From assembly GCA_019057775.1 (NCBI GenBank), contig JAHLWT010000182.1:1-30902 (forward strand): DNA of 30,902 nucleotides. The letters run 5' to 3'. The notes under the pieces are model-generated. The model had not been told where the DNA came from and searched no databases. It was given only the letters and a program-made list of their open reading frames with translations. Made by a program: the position numbers and the translations under genes. Positions 1-8,816 of this stretch are shown here, piece by piece. The stretch's first letter is position 1. Every line of letters begins with the position of its first letter. The stretch comes from Promethearchaeota archaeon. GTDB lineage: Archaea > Asgardarchaeota > Lokiarchaeia > Sigynarchaeales > SOKP01.

Positions 1-137
1 TAAGATCCTAGATTCATTTCAAGAATATAAATCTATACTTTTTATATTTTGAAAGGGTTGTTTCACGAAGTATTTTCAACATATGTTTGTGAGTTTCATA
101 TGAGTTAGGAGGTAAATAAATAGTACTTTATGAGAGA

Positions 138-659
138 TTAATGAAAGATCATTTTTGTCTTAATTTCTTGAATCATCTTTTTTGAACCATCATTTATTTC
201 TGTTAATATTTCTCTTAAAATTTCATTGATAGGAACACCGCGTAGTTCACAAGAAATATATAAGAGAGAGATGATTTGTTTAGCCAATGTACGTAAATTT
301 TTTGTATCATTTATAGGGATTCTTATACCAAGAGCTTTTAAATCCACTTGAGTTTCCTTTTCCTGTTGTCTTATTGTAATCAAAATATCGTTTTTTCTAC
401 CCTTCCATTCTTCAGTAATTGATCTTAATGAAAGGAGATACCTTTTAGTAGGACTCCCAATACCAAAAACATCTTTAGCAAATTCTAAGGGTTCTGAAGT
501 TCGTAAAGTTTTAAGCCCAAAAGTCCTATTGATCTTATAATTTTTATCTAATTTTAACTTCATTTTAGAGATTTCGTTGGTGAGTTGCTCAACTTTTAAA
601 GCCAGCTTCTCAAATTTTCCGAGAAATAGTTCCTCAAAATCAGTTCCTAGATTACTCAT
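138..659 (-). CDS. Hypothetical helical protein
   Basis: I do not recognise this protein of about 173 residues. It is predominantly helical, with a heptad-like, charged N-terminal third (about residues 5-45, rich in Leu, Lys and Glu) that suggests a short coiled coil, followed by a mixed basic region. It has no membrane segment, no signal peptide and no Cys cluster, so it is probably cytosolic. The open frame extends to a GTG at 668, but I prefer the ATG at 657-659: reading the minus strand, an AAAGGTG Shine-Dalgarno-like run ends six bases before that ATG, whereas the GTG overlaps the run itself. It lies 162 bases downstream of the next minus-strand gene, so it probably has its own promoter. 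It could be a lineage-specific protein; the coding call is moderately sure, the function unknown. Confidence 0.65.
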   Translation of the reverse strand: MSNLGTDFEELFLGKFEKLALKVEQLTNEISKMKLKLDKNYKINRTFGLKTLRTSEPLEFAKDVFGIGSPTKRYLLSLRSITEEWKGRKNDILITIRQQEKETQVDLKALGIRIPINDTKNLRTLAKQIISLLYISCELRGVPINEILREILTEINDGSKKMIQEIKTKMIFH

Positions 660-821
660 AATAAACACCTTTTAGAAATTAAGTATGACATTTTTTGATA
701 AAATGTTTAATAAACCTAATTATTAAACTATTAATCTATATAGAATTTTTGATTTACTGGAGTATAACAAAATCCTAGAAATAAAATCCGTAAGTTTTAG
801 AATTGTTCATATCATCAAATT

Positions 822-2081
822 TTATTCATTGATACTATCATTGATATCATCATTAGAATCAGATATCTCATTATCTTCTGAAGTACTGTTTTCTTCGTCT
901 GGTATTAGTTCTTCTTGAGTTCTCACTTCTTCGGTAGTATCAATTTCTTCTATGATTGCTTGGGGTTCAGGTGAAATAAATTCTTCCCTTTCTTCCCCTT
1001 CATCTTTTTCAGTTACTCTGTTTTTATGATATTTATGAATCTCATATATCCCAATGATTACTAATAACGCAATAAAGAATATTAAAACGGCAACGTTCTT
1101 TATGTCGTTAACAAGATTATTAAGATTATCTACCGTACTTAATATATTAATCAATGGAATATTTGCTAAGAGATCATAGGGAAAGTAGTGAATAAATTCA
1201 TATGTTACTTTTGAGAGAATTAACCAAATTATTACAGTATCAAGTCCGAATCTTTTGAATCTTTTACTTAATAACTCTGCCTGAGAACCCATGAGAGTAC
1301 TTAATGAGTAAAAAATGATAAAAAGATCTGGAATAATCATTCCAATATAAGTCCATATCGAGCCGATCTCTTCTGGTTTAGTATCAACTCCTCCGAGATA
1401 GATTTTTAAAACTAAAAACAAAGTATAAAATGAAACAAGTATCGCAAAAAGTCCAAACCATCCTGGAAAACTTTTCTTAAACATATAAATAATGCTCACA
1501 ATTGCGAGTCCAATAATGATGCCTCCAACAAGGATATAGATACCATTAAGATACCACGGAAAAACTACAGGTGTCTCCAATATTACCGAAAAATCATATA
1601 AAATTGGTCCTATAAGAAAGAAAAATAATAACAATAGAGAAACTACTAAACCTCCGAAAAATACAATAAATCTTAGGAATGATCCACCTTTTGGCATTTT
1701 TATCAAACGACTATCTACTCGTTTTCCAACTAAATGACTTCCATAAAGGATAAACCATGAAGTAAAGAAGAAATATGTAATGATTGAAATAGCCAATAAA
1801 GCTATTAAAAGTATTGAAAGCAAAAGCATTATTGGTAGAGATATTAGCAAGAATAATATAATCTTCCATGGAGGATATTCAAAGATATTTCTTTTTGAAA
1901 CTAGAGAGAGTAAGAATAAAAACATTAAAAATGCTAAAAATGGAAGGAATATCAAAATCCCAATTATATTTACTATAGGATTAGGATAAGGTATTATCGC
2001 GGTACCAACCATCAACCAAATTACTAAGGCTAAAAGCCGCCAATTTTTACCTAATTTCTTTAAATTATCTATCATATCCAT
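822..2081 (-). CDS. Polytopic membrane protein with acidic cytosolic tail
   Basis: This 419-residue protein has about nine or ten hydrophobic segments spread over residues 12-350, followed by a basic stretch (HKYHKNR) and a C-terminal tail of about 65 residues dominated by Glu, Asp, Ser and Asn. By the positive-inside rule the basic stretch places the acidic tail in the cytosol. No transporter or enzyme signature is visible, and I cannot assign a family. The ATG at 2081 is the natural start (MDMIDNL, then the first hydrophobic segment). The acidic, probably disordered tail could be a docking site for a soluble partner, but that is inference. It is preceded on the same strand by the DUF72 gene with a 101-base gap and followed by an unknown gene, with no visible operon logic. 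Confidence 0.75.
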   Translation of the reverse strand: MDMIDNLKKLGKNWRLLALVIWLMVGTAIIPYPNPIVNIIGILIFLPFLAFLMFLFLLSLVSKRNIFEYPPWKIILFLLISLPIMLLLSILLIALLAISIITYFFFTSWFILYGSHLVGKRVDSRLIKMPKGGSFLRFIVFFGGLVVSLLLLFFFLIGPILYDFSVILETPVVFPWYLNGIYILVGGIIIGLAIVSIIYMFKKSFPGWFGLFAILVSFYTLFLVLKIYLGGVDTKPEEIGSIWTYIGMIIPDLFIIFYSLSTLMGSQAELLSKRFKRFGLDTVIIWLILSKVTYEFIHYFPYDLLANIPLINILSTVDNLNNLVNDIKNVAVLIFFIALLVIIGIYEIHKYHKNRVTEKDEGEEREEFISPEPQAIIEEIDTTEEVRTQEELIPDEENSTSEDNEISDSNDDINDSINE

Positions 2082-2182
2082 AAAAAAATAGTTAAACCAA
2101 ATATATTTAAATTTTCGGGTTCAATCGTTTGATTTAAAAATACCCAAATGAAGCTAAAAAGTATAACTAAGAGTTATTAATA

Positions 2183-2986
2183 TTATTTTAAGTATTCAAT
2201 TAAACTTTTTTGGGTTCTAAAATTCTGAAATTTTAAGCCATATTTCTGTTTTAAATTAACGACGCTTTCAGGAGCAGCGCCTTGGAAATGATTATTTACA
2301 ATAATAAAGATTTCATATATACTAGGTTTGTTCATCAAAGATTGAACATTTTTATAGAGGTTTTTTAATGCTTCCTTTTGATCTCTTTGAATCCGGTTGA
2401 ATACTGTGAGCTCTCTATCACCGATAAGTCTAATATAATAGAAATTCTGGTTTTGCCAGTAGAATGGTTCTAAATGGGGTTTATATGTAGTTCCGAGTAC
2501 TATTCTATCGCCATCTATGAATCTTTTAAGAATTTCAGGATTAAACCATGAATCATCACGTAACTCAATAAAATATCGATATTCTGCCGGTATTTCTTTA
2601 AGCAAAATTATTAATTGACTTAAATGGTTTTCTGAACATTTAAACCAAGGTGGAAATTGTATCAAAAGCCCAGAAATTTTGTTCGCTAGTGGCTTAATCC
2701 TAGAAAAAAAGTCAAGTATGAAGGAATACAAATTTGGATCATTTAAATTATGCGAAATCCTCTGCCATACTTTAACAATAAAACGGAAATTTTGCGGAAC
2801 GCGATTATACCAGTTTTCAACCATACTACTTGTTGGGAGATTATAAAAAGTGGAGTTGATCTCAACTACATCAAAGTATTTAGAAAAATATTCTAAGTGT
2901 TGGGATTTCTCCAATTTTTTTGGATAAAAAGTGCCAATCCAATCTTTATAGTCCCAACCTGCAGTTCCTATAGAAATTTTAACCAT
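2183..2986 (-). CDS. DUF72 (YecE-like) family protein
   Basis: This is a full-length (267-residue) member of the DUF72/YecE family. Family hallmarks are easy to see: an N-terminal GTAGWDYKDWIGTFYP block, the FDVVEINSTFYNLP block near residue 40, a central LIQFPPWF, and the YFIELRDDSW segment near residue 140. The family adopts a TIM-barrel-like fold; its biochemical role is not established, although bacterial members are often found with Fe-S or DNA-repair genes. The start ATG at 2986 gives the expected N-terminus directly before the first strand. There is no obvious operon partner: the next gene downstream (a membrane protein) starts 101 bases away and the upstream neighbour is divergent. 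The family call is secure; any enzymatic activity would be a guess. Confidence 0.95.
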   Translation of the reverse strand: MVKISIGTAGWDYKDWIGTFYPKKLEKSQHLEYFSKYFDVVEINSTFYNLPTSSMVENWYNRVPQNFRFIVKVWQRISHNLNDPNLYSFILDFFSRIKPLANKISGLLIQFPPWFKCSENHLSQLIILLKEIPAEYRYFIELRDDSWFNPEILKRFIDGDRIVLGTTYKPHLEPFYWQNQNFYYIRLIGDRELTVFNRIQRDQKEALKNLYKNVQSLMNKPSIYEIFIIVNNHFQGAAPESVVNLKQKYGLKFQNFRTQKSLIEYLK

Positions 2987-3137
2987 TTAATTCTTAAAAC
3001 TGATTATATTTTAAGGATTCAATATTTTTTTTAACTGATATAATTAATATTTATAAAAAATTAATATTGCTTGTTATCTGAATGAAGATTTAGATGATAA
3101 CTCTTATAGTGAAAACATTATTGTTAATAAGGTGAAA

Positions 3138-3860
3138 ATGGTGAGTATTGATTGGACTAAAGCTGAAGAAAGACCGGATAAAAAGTTATCCATAGAAGGA
3201 AAACACTTATTAGAACTAAGAAATAAGATAAACGAGCTTGACCAGGAATTAATAAAAAAGCAGGAAGAATTAGACAGAATAACAAATGAATGGAAAATAA
3301 CAAAAGATAAGTTAACAGGAAGAGAAATAAGTTTAACGGTGTTAACTGAGAGAAGATCATCTGCGAGAAAGTCACTAGATAAAGTGAAGGAACAAAAACT
3401 TCATACAGATATAGAGGTAACTAAATTAAGAGCAGTAAAATCAGAATTAAATAAGAAACTTACTGAAGCTGTAGCAAAAATTACAAACCTTGAAAAACAA
3501 CTCAGTGTAAATGTAAGAAACTCTGAAGAAATGGAACGTAAAATCTTAATTAAAGAAATAAATATCCAAAATAAAGAACAGGATATGTTAGATAAAGTTA
3601 AGGAGCTACTAAAAAAAGACGAAGAAATTAAGGGATATAAAAATGAAATAAATAATCGAGATAAAGATATAGAGTTTTTGAAAGAAGAATTGAAAAAAGA
3701 AATGAATAAAACATACGAACAAATTAAAAAATATACCACTTTTGAATTACAAACATCTAAAGCTATAAGAGCAGCTGAAATACTCTCTCAAATAAAAAGC
3801 TCAATTCAAGTTAAAGGATGGTTGACAGATAAAGAATTGGAAGAATTACTTGAAGATTAG
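3138..3860 (+). CDS. Coiled-coil protein with conserved N- and C-terminal caps (paralog 1)
   Basis: This protein of about 240 residues is almost entirely a long charged coiled coil (roughly residues 20-200, rich in Lys/Glu/Leu, with heptad spacing). It is bracketed by two segments shared with the next gene. The N-terminal cap is SIDWTKAEERPDKKLS, leading into a short helix; the C-terminal cap is a mini-motif KGWLTDKELEELLED that resembles the 'G-x-L-(T/S)-D-x-E' pattern of short SHOCT-like domains. It has no membrane segment or cysteine cluster. The frame opens at a GTG at 3132 inside an AAGGTG ribosome-binding sequence, so translation more likely begins at ATG 3138 or GTG 3141. A TATA-like ATTTATAAAA lies around 3050. 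The architecture suggests a rod-shaped scaffold or adaptor; the actual function is unknown. Confidence 0.8.
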   Translation: MVSIDWTKAEERPDKKLSIEGKHLLELRNKINELDQELIKKQEELDRITNEWKITKDKLTGREISLTVLTERRSSARKSLDKVKEQKLHTDIEVTKLRAVKSELNKKLTEAVAKITNLEKQLSVNVRNSEEMERKILIKEINIQNKEQDMLDKVKELLKKDEEIKGYKNEINNRDKDIEFLKEELKKEMNKTYEQIKKYTTFELQTSKAIRAAEILSQIKSSIQVKGWLTDKELEELLED

Positions 3861-3979
3861 GAAAAATAAAGAATTTGTATGGTTTGGAAACTAGTTAATT
3901 CTTAATGTAAAATTTATATGCAATAAATTTTAAGAAAATAAATATAGAGCAAAATTTAAATAAAAATATACAAATAGAA

Positions 3980-3997
3980 AAAGGTGAAGAAATTATT
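3980..3997 (+). promoter_or_regulatory. Ribosome-binding site followed by tandem ATT codons
   Basis: The AAAGGTG at 3980-3986 is complementary to the usual archaeal 16S 3' end and is followed by two in-frame ATT codons at 3992 and 3995. The same AAGGTG precedes the start of the upstream paralog. This site decides the start of paralog 2, because no standard start codon exists in the conserved N-terminal part of the frame. Confidence 0.55.
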
Positions 3998-4735
3998 AGT
4001 ATAGATTGGGCAAAAGCAGAAGAAAGACCTGAAAAAAAGCTGTCTGTTGAGGGAAAGATATTACTAGATCTTAGATCTAAAGTTAATGATTTAGAAAAAC
4101 AATTAGCTCAAAAGACTAAAAATCTTGAGAAAACGATCAATGAATTAAAAACGGTAAAAGAAAACTTAATTGAATCTGAGAAGAAAGTGGAAAGTTATAA
4201 CGAGACACTCACGACTTTAAAAAAGAGTTTTGAGAGAGTAAAAGAAGAATTACTTTATGCTGAGGCTGAGATCAATAAAGTTAAGACCGTAAAATCAGAT
4301 TTAGAAAACAAATTCTCTGAATCGACGTCAAAAATCTCAGAATTAGAGAGTCAATTAAACGAAGCAAATAAAAAGGTTGAAAATGTTGAAAAAGATAAAA
4401 ATGAAATCATTTCCAAGTTAGGGACGGAAAAGGAAGATCTCAAAAATGAATTAAACCAAAAAGAAAATGAAAACGAAAGTCTTAAAAAGGAATTAAAAAC
4501 GACTCTTTCAGATAAATATATTGAAATTGAGAATCTAAAAGAAGATAGAGATGATAAAGCGCAAGAAATCAGTAATCTTTCTCTAAAGGTTAAATCTATT
4601 GAGGAAAATCTCAAAGAAACACTCTCAGAAGCTAAGGGTGCTCCTGAACTTATTGAAGAAATTAAAGATATTATGGTACGCAAGGGTTTCTTAAGTGACA
4701 GAGAATTTGACGAATTACTTTTAAAATTAGAATAA
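3992..4735 (+). CDS. Coiled-coil protein, paralog 2, apparent ATT start
   Basis: This is a paralog of the preceding gene. An N-terminal block SIDWAKAEERPEKKLSVEGK is nearly identical to that of paralog 1, followed by a long Lys/Glu coiled coil and a C-terminal KGFLSDREFDELLLKLE that matches the paralog 1 cap. A naive start at GTG 4187 would delete the conserved block. The frame is open upstream to a TAA at 3908 but contains no ATG, GTG or TTG before 4187. Two in-frame ATT codons (3992 and 3995) sit 5 and 8 bases after an AAAGGTG ribosome-binding sequence (3980-3986), exactly where paralog 1 begins. I therefore call an ATT start at 3992. The alternatives are a sequencing error of ATG or a start-codon mutation. 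Function is unknown; a structural or adaptor role is inferred from shape only. Confidence 0.75.
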   Translation: MISIDWAKAEERPEKKLSVEGKILLDLRSKVNDLEKQLAQKTKNLEKTINELKTVKENLIESEKKVESYNETLTTLKKSFERVKEELLYAEAEINKVKTVKSDLENKFSESTSKISELESQLNEANKKVENVEKDKNEIISKLGTEKEDLKNELNQKENENESLKKELKTTLSDKYIEIENLKEDRDDKAQEISNLSLKVKSIEENLKETLSEAKGAPELIEEIKDIMVRKGFLSDREFDELLLKLE

Positions 4736-4762
4736 TTTAATCAATTTCTTTTCACAAATAGA

Positions 4763-5857
4763 ATGGTTAATTTAACCTGGAAAGATAAATCAGATAAAAT
4801 CTCTAATATAGAAGAGTTAAAAAAATGCTATTCAGAGTTTTTTAAACCTTTTTTTCTTCCTCCAATTTCTAAAAATGATGAAATCGTTTATAAACAAGAG
4901 ATTAATGGGTGGAAGAATAAGTTATTTTGGGGCGAAAATTTATTTGTTTTGTATCAATTGTTAAATGAATTTGAAGAAAAAATAGATTTGATTTATATAG
5001 ACCCCCCCTTTTTCTCAGGTACTAATTATAAGATCAAAGTTGAAGAAAAGCAAACCAGCTATAATACAGTAGCATATTATGATCATTGGGATAAAGATCT
5101 TGATTTGTATTTACAAATGCTTTATGAGAGAATAATTTTATTTCGAAAACTATTATCAAAAAAGGGACTATTATTTATTCATTCAGATTGGCATGCGAAT
5201 CATTATTTGAGACTCATCCTTGATGAAATTTTTGGATCAAACAAGTTTGTGAATAATATAATTTGGTACTATTATAACAAATATTCTGCGGGAAAGAAAA
5301 ATCTGCCTAGAGCTCATGATACTATTTTAGTCTATTCAAAATCAAATAAATATACCTTCAATCAAATAAGGATTCCCCGAGAAAAACCCATAAAACAATT
5401 AAAGAGAAAGATGGTAAATGGCGTTTTAAAAAATGCGAAAGATGAGAACGGACATGTAATATACAGAATTGTTACTGACAAAAAGATGGACAATGTATGG
5501 CGAATTCCTTGTTTACAGCCTGCTTCGAAAGAATATTCTGGGTTTCCTACCCAAAAACATCACCATCTGCTTGAAAGAATTATTAAAATAGGTTCTAATG
5601 AAGGAGACTTAGTAGCTGACTTTTTTTGTGGTTCTGGAACAACTCTGTTAATTGCAGAAAAATTGAAGAGAAAGTGGATAGGTTGCGATATTTCTGAATA
5701 TTCCATATATTTGACAAGAAAAAGAATTTTACAATACCAACAAATTAATAAAATAACTAATCCGTTCGAAATTCTAATTGAATCTGATAAAAATAAAAGA
5801 GAATTAATTGAAACAGGTTTTTTTCAAAAAGATCTTATAATAAAAAGAAAAAAGTAG
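4763..5857 (+). CDS. Solitary DNA methyltransferase, beta class (N6-adenine/N4-cytosine)
   Basis: This 364-residue S-adenosylmethionine-dependent DNA amino-methyltransferase carries the catalytic motif IV IDPPFFSG at residues 79-86, ahead of the cofactor-binding motif I FFCGSGTT at 287-294. That order defines the permuted beta class, as in type III Mod and CcrM-like enzymes. The region between them (about 170-260) contains the presumed target-recognition segment, and the approach to motif I has a QKHHHLLERIIKIGSNEGD block where relatives have QKPxxLLER. DPPF favours N6-adenine methylation. No restriction endonuclease, helicase (Res) or specificity subunit flanks it: upstream are coiled-coil proteins and downstream a convergent isomerase-like gene, so it is likely an orphan epigenetic or protective methylase. 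The start ATG 4763 is 27 bases after the preceding stop, with no clear ribosome-binding site. Confidence 0.92.
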   Translation: MVNLTWKDKSDKISNIEELKKCYSEFFKPFFLPPISKNDEIVYKQEINGWKNKLFWGENLFVLYQLLNEFEEKIDLIYIDPPFFSGTNYKIKVEEKQTSYNTVAYYDHWDKDLDLYLQMLYERIILFRKLLSKKGLLFIHSDWHANHYLRLILDEIFGSNKFVNNIIWYYYNKYSAGKKNLPRAHDTILVYSKSNKYTFNQIRIPREKPIKQLKRKMVNGVLKNAKDENGHVIYRIVTDKKMDNVWRIPCLQPASKEYSGFPTQKHHHLLERIIKIGSNEGDLVADFFCGSGTTLLIAEKLKRKWIGCDISEYSIYLTRKRILQYQQINKITNPFEILIESDKNKRELIETGFFQKDLIIKRKK

Positions 5858-5859
5858 CA

Positions 5860-7296
5860 TCAAACTTCTTTATTATGAAATTCTATATTATATCCTAAAT
5901 AATTAGTTAAAGCATGATACACAATTTCTCCAACTTCATTCAGGGTTGCAGCTACATGGTGATTAAAACCACCAATACATAAATTCCTTAATAACTCTTG
6001 TAAATTTGGAATTTCTACAACTCCAAACCCTCCAAATGTTTCTAAAGGATCATCCGTGTAATTCCCTTCTACTATTATTCCCTTTATCTCTCCGTACAAA
6101 TCATCAGTATCAATTCGGAGTAATGTGCATGGCTTATTTTTAATACGCCCTTGAATTGCACCAAAACTTACATCTCCGCCTTTTTGATCTGATATGATGG
6201 GATGAATTGTCATTATTGTGTCTTGAAAGAACGATTTAGGAAGGTTGCTGCAATGAAATAATACCATTTTATTTGGATCATCACCGTAATTATTATTCCA
6301 ATCTAGGATAGCAGAAGGAGTCTCTGATGCTACTTGCAGTATTAACATTGCAATAAGCCCTGAAATATCAACTTCGCAAGCAGCTGGAACTAAACCTTCA
6401 CTAAACATGCTTAATGCTGCGCAAGGTACAATTCCGAAATTATCTTGAATGGAAGGCCAGCATTGAAAGGCAAATCCATCCAATTCGTTTTCCCTCACCC
6501 AAGCTTCAATTACAACTGCTAATTTTGCTAATTTAATTAGAGGTTCTTCTGGAATTGTTGTAGTACTCGTATAGTTCTTTATGAATTCAATCTTCTTTTG
6601 TACTTTGGGGTCCTCAGTCCGCAAATTATTAATATGACTCAAAATCTCAGATAAATCAATAGGTTCTATACTGATCCCGTTAAATTCTAAGATTTTTTCG
6701 CTATATCTAACAGTTTCAAAAGCATTTGGTCTTGTTCCGATTTGCCCCAATCTAGCATTTTTAAGTTTCTTCACAATTTTACATATTTTTTCAAATCGTT
6801 TGAGATCTTCCCTGAAAAAATTTGATTTAATTGAGCAAACGTGGTGTTTTGTCAGCGTAAATGGAATTCCATGTTGATACAATACACTTGAAACAGAGAT
6901 CTTACCACAAAACGCATCTCTTCGATTTGATCTATCCATTTTATCAAGTTCATCAGAAGATGCCTGAAGTAAAACGGGAACGTTAAGATTTGCTAATTTA
7001 AGAGTGTTTACGATTCCCTTTTCATCAGAAAAATTCGGCATCACAATAATGATACCTATTATTGAATCTCTATCCTTTTTAAATAACTCAGCACATTTCT
7101 TTGCATCTTCGAAAGATTCTACAACTCCAAATTTAGTATCTGTTTCATTCAAAATAATGTATTCATATCCCAAATCTTTTAAAACACTGATTACTTCTTT
7201 TCGTCCTTCTTCTGCAAGAAGGCTAGGAAATACATCTCTATTTCCAACAATAACACCGAAAAAAGGTTTTTTATTGTTAGATTTAATTATTGACAT
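5860..7296 (-). CDS. L-fucose/L-arabinose isomerase family protein
   Basis: This 478-residue protein belongs to the FucI/AraA-related sugar isomerase superfamily. An N-terminal Rossmann-like region (GVIVGNRDVFP near residue 15) is followed by the central KLKNARLGQIGTRPNAF segment typical of the family, and a C-terminal catalytic half. The three metal-ligand positions of FucI-type enzymes appear conserved: Glu in AACEVDISG, Asp in AILDWNNNYGDD, and His in GGFNHHVAAT. FucI-type enzymes use Mn2+ to interconvert aldoses and ketoses; the substrate here cannot be read from the sequence, and relatives act on fucose, arabinose or other, even sulfonated, sugars. No kinase, aldolase or sugar transporter is adjacent, so the pathway is not evident. 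It converges on the methyltransferase with only two bases between the genes. The ATG at 7296 is chosen because it immediately precedes the first strand. Confidence 0.85.
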   Translation of the reverse strand: MSIIKSNNKKPFFGVIVGNRDVFPSLLAEEGRKEVISVLKDLGYEYIILNETDTKFGVVESFEDAKKCAELFKKDRDSIIGIIIVMPNFSDEKGIVNTLKLANLNVPVLLQASSDELDKMDRSNRRDAFCGKISVSSVLYQHGIPFTLTKHHVCSIKSNFFREDLKRFEKICKIVKKLKNARLGQIGTRPNAFETVRYSEKILEFNGISIEPIDLSEILSHINNLRTEDPKVQKKIEFIKNYTSTTTIPEEPLIKLAKLAVVIEAWVRENELDGFAFQCWPSIQDNFGIVPCAALSMFSEGLVPAACEVDISGLIAMLILQVASETPSAILDWNNNYGDDPNKMVLFHCSNLPKSFFQDTIMTIHPIISDQKGGDVSFGAIQGRIKNKPCTLLRIDTDDLYGEIKGIIVEGNYTDDPLETFGGFGVVEIPNLQELLRNLCIGGFNHHVAATLNEVGEIVYHALTNYLGYNIEFHNKEV

Positions 7297-7543
7297 TCGA
7301 GTTTCATTTTCAAATTTTAATTAAGATAACAAATATACTCTAAATATTTATCTTTTTTATCTAAAGATAACTAAAATTCAAAAGGTAAATTTTTCATTCT
7401 ACCTATATTAATTAATGGTATGATTTCTAAAAAAGGCTGTAAATTTTCTTACATCTTCACTTATTATGTGAAATATTTAAAAAATTTAATAAAATAAATA
7501 AAATTAAGAATTTAATATTAAAACAAAATTACCTTACAATTCA

Positions 7544-8809
7544 ATGAATTTAGGTTCAAAAATAAAGATAAGATTAAAATATCTTTGGGAGCAAAAAATA
7601 TTTCGTTATGCTGTAATTCTTCAAATATTTTATTTTATCCTTTCAATCGTATTATTTTTCTTATTATATAGAGAGAAAAATGATTTCATTATCTTTTATA
7701 ATGTAGGAGATATTTTCCTTAATGATATTGAAAACTTATATAATCAATCGAATTACTTGTGGGATTTTAGATATTTACCTTTATCAGCACTCTTCTTTTT
7801 ACCATTCTCAATCTTAAGTTTTGATTTAGCATTTATAGTTTTTACTATTTTTAATTTTATCCTAAATATTTTGATTTCTATTATTCTTTACAAAGTAATT
7901 ATCTTAATGAGAAATAGGGATCATGAAACTGATGATAAAAGGGTTATATTATATGTATGTATATATTTAATGGGTTTACCTCATGTGCTTAATTATATTT
8001 ATGGCCAAATAAATTTATACATTACGTTGTTCCTTTTATTATCTCTTTACATATTCCTAAGATATAAAGAACTTAAGTGGCAGTTTATAGGGAGTATAAT
8101 TCTTGGTATAAGTATTATAATAAAACCAACTGCAATATTCTTAATTCCATTTATTGTTATTCTAAATTTTGATCTAGAAAAAAGGAAGTTGAACTTCGAT
8201 TTTTTTATGAGTGGAATAAGATTGTTTGGTGTGATACTCCCTATTTTATTAAATTTTATAATATTTTTAATATATCCTTCTTTATGGGAGGGTTTTTTAG
8301 ACACAAATTTTACTGGAAGTAATCCAATTGCCTTGAATTTTTCCTTTAGTATGACTAAGTTAATTACGAATTTTTGTTATTTTTTTAATATTTCTTTTAA
8401 TCAAACCATTATTTTGATTGCTGTTACTGTCATTGTAGGAAGTCTTGGTTTTTTAAGCTTCATATTCGGAAGATTTGAAAATAACTCAATCATATATGGT
8501 TATGCTCTTGGTATAATTATTATGTTGCTTGTTTATTTTGACTCTTGGGATCATCATTTACTTAATTTAACACCGATCTTGATTATCATTATTTTTAATT
8601 TATCCCGACATTCAGATTTTACCGTCCCTATTAAATTAAGTTTGTTTTTCTTTAGTTTTGTGGATCTTGCTTTCATTGGAATATGGTATCTTATTTATCC
8701 ATTATTTCCTTATAATTTTGAAGGGACATTTTTTCTTATATTAGCTTTTTATGCAATTGTCAAATACTCCTTAATGAAAAAGGAAAATAGAGATAAGGAG
8801 GGGGTTTAA
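7544..8809 (+). CDS. GT-C membrane glycosyltransferase, GT87/DUF2029-like (paralog 1)
   Basis: This is a 421-residue polytopic membrane protein with about ten hydrophobic segments. It has the layout of GT87/DUF2029 polyprenyl-phosphate-dependent mannosyltransferases: a first transmembrane helix, then an extracytoplasmic loop carrying an invariant acidic residue (REKNDFIIFYNVGD), then the DFRYLPLSALFFLPF block. Further on are a GQINLYITL segment and IIIKPTAIFLIPF, and near the C-terminus FDSWDHHLLNLTP. Such enzymes transfer a sugar from a lipid-phosphate donor to a glycolipid or glycoprotein on the outer face of the membrane. It heads a three-gene plus-strand run: the next gene starts four bases after its stop, and a close paralog follows. 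A TATA-like ATATTTAAAA lies about 70 bases upstream. Donor and acceptor are unknown. Confidence 0.8.
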   Translation: MNLGSKIKIRLKYLWEQKIFRYAVILQIFYFILSIVLFFLLYREKNDFIIFYNVGDIFLNDIENLYNQSNYLWDFRYLPLSALFFLPFSILSFDLAFIVFTIFNFILNILISIILYKVIILMRNRDHETDDKRVILYVCIYLMGLPHVLNYIYGQINLYITLFLLLSLYIFLRYKELKWQFIGSIILGISIIIKPTAIFLIPFIVILNFDLEKRKLNFDFFMSGIRLFGVILPILLNFIIFLIYPSLWEGFLDTNFTGSNPIALNFSFSMTKLITNFCYFFNISFNQTIILIAVTVIVGSLGFLSFIFGRFENNSIIYGYALGIIIMLLVYFDSWDHHLLNLTPILIIIIFNLSRHSDFTVPIKLSLFFFSFVDLAFIGIWYLIYPLFPYNFEGTFFLILAFYAIVKYSLMKKENRDKEGV

Positions 8810-8816
8810 GAAATTG
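8795..8816 (+). promoter_or_regulatory. Strong ribosome-binding site deciding a TTG start
   Basis: AAGGAGGGGG at 8795-8804 overlaps the end of the preceding gene and lies nine bases before a TTG at 8814. It is the strongest Shine-Dalgarno match I see in the window, and supports TTG as the start of the secreted protein and translational coupling to the upstream glycosyltransferase. Confidence 0.7.

Noticed and set aside
1780..1989. Plus-strand open frame of 69 codons inside the membrane protein gene
   Set aside because: It is the antisense shadow of a hydrophobic coding region with Ile/Lys-rich composition and no ribosome-binding site.
3157..3739. Two minus-strand frames antisense to the first coiled-coil gene
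   Set aside because: Leu/Ser/Phe-rich translations are the expected reverse of Lys/Glu coiled-coil codons; the plus-strand frame is supported by a paralog.
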